A stretch of DNA of 64,000 bases, from the NCBI RefSeq assembly GCF_016808095.1, contig NC_068974.1, forward strand, positions 36,328,090 through 36,392,089, given 5' to 3'. The DNA is from Vigna angularis. Its lineage: Eukaryota > Streptophyta > Magnoliopsida > Fabales > Fabaceae. Below, piece by piece: positions 60,779-64,000 of the stretch. Position 1 is the stretch's first letter. Each line of letters begins with the position of its first letter. The notes under the pieces were generated by a model, which was not told the origin of the DNA, made no database searches, and saw only the letters and a list, made by a program, of their open reading frames with translations. Both the position numbers and the translations under genes were made by a program.

Positions 60779-63603
60779 ATGGATGAATATCTTCATATGG
60801 ATTCTCAGATTGGTTGTAGTTTGAAATCTGATTTGTCTTCATCAATTAGCAAAGTTGTAGAGAGAGATTTAACAAATAGATTTACAACAAATGAAATATT
60901 TCATTCACGGGAGCACTTAATTCAATGGGTAAGAGGGATGGCTTTTGATTTAGGATTTGTTGTGGTAATAGTAAGATCTGACATAGCTACTGGTGTACGG
61001 GAAAGAAAAACGTATGTCATACTTGGATGTGAAAGAGGGGGAAAATATAGGAAATACAAAGCTGATGCAGTGGCTAGTGTATACGGCACTCGTAAATGTG
61101 AATGTCCGTTTAGATTAAAGGGTAAACCATGTTCAGATGGGGCCGGATGGGTGTTGAAGGTGATGTGTGGACATCACAACCATGAGTTGGCTGAAACTTT
61201 AGTGGGTCACCCTTATGCTGGCAGGTTAAATACGAGTGAGAAGTCATTACTGGTTGATATGACAAAGAGTAAAGTTACACCTGCAAATATTTTATTAACA
61301 CTCAAACAAAATAATGATCGAAATGTGACAACGATTAAACAAATCTACAACGCAAGGCATGCGTATAAACGATCATTAAGAGGGTCCAGAACTGAACTAC
61401 AACAACTTATGATGTTGTTGGATCGGGATAAGTACATTCACTGGAGTAGGTGTGTTGATGATTCAAAGGTTATTACTGACTTGTTTTGGACACATCCTGA
61501 TGCGGTGAAATTGTTAAACTCATTTAATGTTGTATTTATGATGGATTCCACATATAAAACAAATAGATATAGACTTCCGTTGCTTGAGATTGTGGGTATG
61601 ACGTCTACAGGGTTAACCTTCTCAGCAGCATTTGCTTTCTTGTCTACTGAAAGGCAGAGTAATTTCACATGGGCTTTGGAAAAGCTGAAAGGTTTATTTT
61701 TAACATCTGAGGGTGGTCCTAAAGTTATTGTGACTGACCGAGACTTGGCTTTGATGAATGCCATATCAAGTGTATTCCCTGAGTCATATCAGATGTTATG
61801 TCGGTTCCACATCCTTAAAAATGTTAAAGCTAAATGCAAAATGTTAGTTCATTGTACTGAGGTTTGGGAAGTGTTGATGGATGCATGGGAAAATGTGATG
61901 GATTGTGCTGATGAAAGCTTGTTTGCTGAGTATGTGAATGGTTTTGAATACGCAAGCAGATCATGGCCTTTGTTCTTTGAATATGTTAATCAGAATTGGA
62001 TTATTCCGTACAGCACATACTTTGTAAAGTTCTGGACGAACAAAGTAATGCATTTAGGGAACACAACCACAAATAGGTATGTTGTAATAAATATTTATTT
62101 GTACTTGTTGAAGTTTTTTTTTGTTTTAGGGCTGAATCTGCTCATTGGAGCCTGTAGAAAGTTCTGGGCAATAGTATGGGTGATTTGTGTTCTTGTTGGG
62201 ATAGTATTCATAACGTCATTATCTTACAACACAACAAGATTAAGGCGTCATTTGAAAGTAGTTTGTTGCTCAAGAGTGACTATTTTAAAGGCTACATATA
62301 TAGAGAACTTATTGGGCGTGTGTCTCGATATGCATTGGATCTCATTGCTAAAGAATTGAAAATAGTGTAGCAGATACGATTGGACTCCTCAAAGTGTGGA
62401 TGCGTATTGAGACGTACATTTGGTGTCCCATGTGCATGTGAATTAGCACGATATGATCCTAGGATGATCCCTATAGGTGAATTTCATATCATGTGGCGAA
62501 GATTGCATTTCTCAAATGTTGAATTAAATGAAACTAAGCCTTAGTTATCCATTAAAGATGAGTTGAAACAAGTAGAAGAACGATTCAATGAGGTTGACAT
62601 TGGCGGTAAAGTCACCATCAAGCAGAAGTTACTTGAGATTGTTTGTCCTACATTGACATCAATGGTCCCTCCATTACATAAAGTCAAGACAAAGGGTGCA
62701 CAAAAAAGTAAAGTTAAACGATGTGAAAGGTCTACTACGCGGGATCCATCATATTTTGAGTATGTGGACGCCTTTCATTCAACCATAGAATCTTCATCTG
62801 TGAGAAGTAAATTACAATCAAAGCCAAAAGCAATGAAGAAAAGGAGAGTTCCAATGATAGACCAGTTTCATTCTACTACTCACCCCTTCATTGTGGACGT
62901 TGTTGATGTTGTGACTGATGGTCACTGTGGGTATAGATGCATTGCTGCGTTGTTGGGACTCGGAGAAGATTTATGGCCCGTTGTGAGGAATGAGTTGTAC
63001 AAAGAACTCAGTGCTTGGCGTGATGAATATGCAAGCCTAGTAGGAGGCTATGATAGACTAGAAGAACTGAGGTCCTCTTTGTTGGTGCAGTCACTGTCCG
63101 CGGTAAGTGTTTCCCGTTGTATGTAGTTTCTTTATTACATGGTTTTTTCTAACAACTTTTATTCATAACAGGCTAACACGAGCAAGTGGATGACATTACC
63201 AGACATTGGTTATGCAATTGCTAACCGATATAACGTTATCTTAGTGTGTTTGTCATACTCTCAAAATTATACTATCTTTCCACTACGTTCCACACCACCT
63301 TCTGATATCACTCAACATCGCTTAATTTGTATAGGACATGTTCATGGATGTCATTTTGTGCAGGTAAGTGCATTTTGTTATGAATTTATTTTAAAATTAC
63401 TTATCACTCAATTATATTTTGTTATTTGTATAATGTAGGTTAAGCTACAAGAAGGTTGTCCGTTGCCCACGGTGAATATCATGTCCTCAACCCACTGTTA
63501 TCCTGAGGCACGAGCGTGGTCATCTATTTATACTAGTAGGATGCACGCATTTGAACAGTTGATGGACATAACAACATCTTATGTTGACTTAGGTGATTCA
63601 TGA
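60779..63603 (+). pseudogene. MULE transposase fused to OTU cysteine protease, with three stop codons
   Basis: Four coding exons fit one frame: 60779-62076, 62130-63102, 63172-63363 and 63439-63603 (876 codons including the terminal TGA). The N-terminal part has a FAR1/WRKY-GCM1-like zinc region (C107, C109, H133, H135). The MULE core has Asp256 (MMDSTYKTN), Asp320 (VTDRDLALM) and CRFHILKN (341-348). A SWIM-like region follows (CGC...CACEL near 62400-62450). The C-terminal OTU domain has TDGHCGYR (Asp codon 62917, Cys codon 62926) and GCHFVQ (His codon 63352), so its Asp/Cys/His set is complete. Three in-frame TAG codons at 62155, 62368 and 62542 interrupt the middle; no frameshift is seen. 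An alternative is that the OTU half is expressed separately. The first exon alone reads through its donor into a 526-aa ORF. Confidence 0.85.
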
Positions 63604-63944
63604 TATTTATATTATGTATGAAGATATGTAGAAATACACTATTATATTTTGTTATTTAAGTACTTATTGTCAGTATTCATGATAATTATATTTTTATTAT
63701 TCGTGATATTTATGTAGTATTTATTTATATATGATCATATTTATATTACTTGTTGTTAATTAAGTTCTTATTTTTTTCCACTTAAACATATAAATATTTG
63801 ATCATCTATATAACCAATATAAAAGAACATGTAACTCAAAATGAAAACATTGAAATTATAAGAAATTATAAATGTCTATTACAAATACAAAGATAATATA
63901 AAGTCCTGTAATACATAATCAGAAAAAGGAAATATAAAGTCCCA
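63604..63944. other. AT-rich interior of the MULE after the OTU exon
   Basis: About 340 bases of AT-rich sequence with no ORF and no recognisable terminus. It separates the OTU exon from a possible coding end on the other strand. Confidence 0.5.
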
Positions 63945-64000
63945 TCAATTAGACGTCGACCGTCTACCACGCACATGCCTCTGCTCTCTCCTAGTCGTGG
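63945..64000 (-). CDS. Possible C-terminal end of a minus-strand gene (partial)
   Basis: The last bases are noticeably less AT-rich. One minus-strand frame reads an Arg-rich tail (REQRHVRGRRSTSN) to a TGA at 63945-63947. It could be a second, convergent gene of the transposon or a chance frame. Too short to assign. Confidence 0.2.
   Translation of the reverse strand, partial: TTRREQRHVRGRRSTSN

Larger units (their letters stand above)
59761..64000 (+). mobile_element. Mutator-like element encoding a transposase-OTU protein (right end beyond window)
   Basis: It comprises a duplicated terminus, a promoter/leader region, a leader intron with a large palindrome, and a broken gene for a MULE transposase joined to an OTU-type cysteine protease. 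Its end sequence and palindromic module link it to element B. The right boundary is not seen. The three internal stops make this copy unlikely to be active by itself. Confidence 0.8.

Overview
This is a plant nuclear window: very AT-rich spacers, genes with many GT-AG introns, (AT)n microsatellites, an LTR retrotransposon primed from initiator tRNA-Met, and Mutator-like DNA transposons. The genes are those of a core eudicot. A legume (Phaseoleae-like) is my guess from the transposon style, but the sequence does not prove it.

Layout. 0.5-4.5 kb (-): a complete nine-exon gene for a GPI-anchored PI-PLC X-domain protein (417 aa). 11.0-11.2 kb (-): a 72-aa arabinogalactan peptide. 17.9-23.2 kb (-): a young Ty1/copia element with two 455-bp LTRs, disabled in its protease and RNase H regions. 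27.5-29.7 kb (+): an A20/AN1 stress-associated protein of the SAP2 type with a CT-rich leader and a leader intron. 32.2-32.7 kb (+): a decayed copia RNase H/LTR relic. 33.8-36.6 kb (-): a PLETHORA1/2-type double-AP2 transcription factor (545 aa, nine exons, one only 9 nt long). 42.4-44.7 kb: two neighbouring non-autonomous Mutator-like elements, each with a perfect 9-bp target duplication. 41-54 kb: seven long (AT)n arrays in gene-free DNA. 56.2-57.4 kb (+): an intronless AGC VIII kinase of the UNICORN type. 59.6 kb to the window end: a small Mutator-like MITE, then a large Mutator-like element encoding a MULE transposase joined to an OTU-type cysteine protease, broken by three in-frame TAG codons.

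How it fits together. SAP2, PLT2 and UCN are also near neighbours on Arabidopsis chromosome 1 (At1g51200, At1g51190, At1g51170, from memory), so 29-57 kb looks like an ancient conserved block stretched by transposons and microsatellites. The most unusual feature is the Mutator-like family at 42-64 kb. Its members share related ends and 9-bp duplications, and two of them carry a palindromic module (acggatgtYgacatccgt). In the protein-coding member this module forms a ~186-bp, nearly perfect palindrome inside the leader intron of the transposase-OTU gene.

Coordinates of exons come from reading splice sites by eye and checking that reading frame and family alignment hold across every junction. 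No database search was possible.
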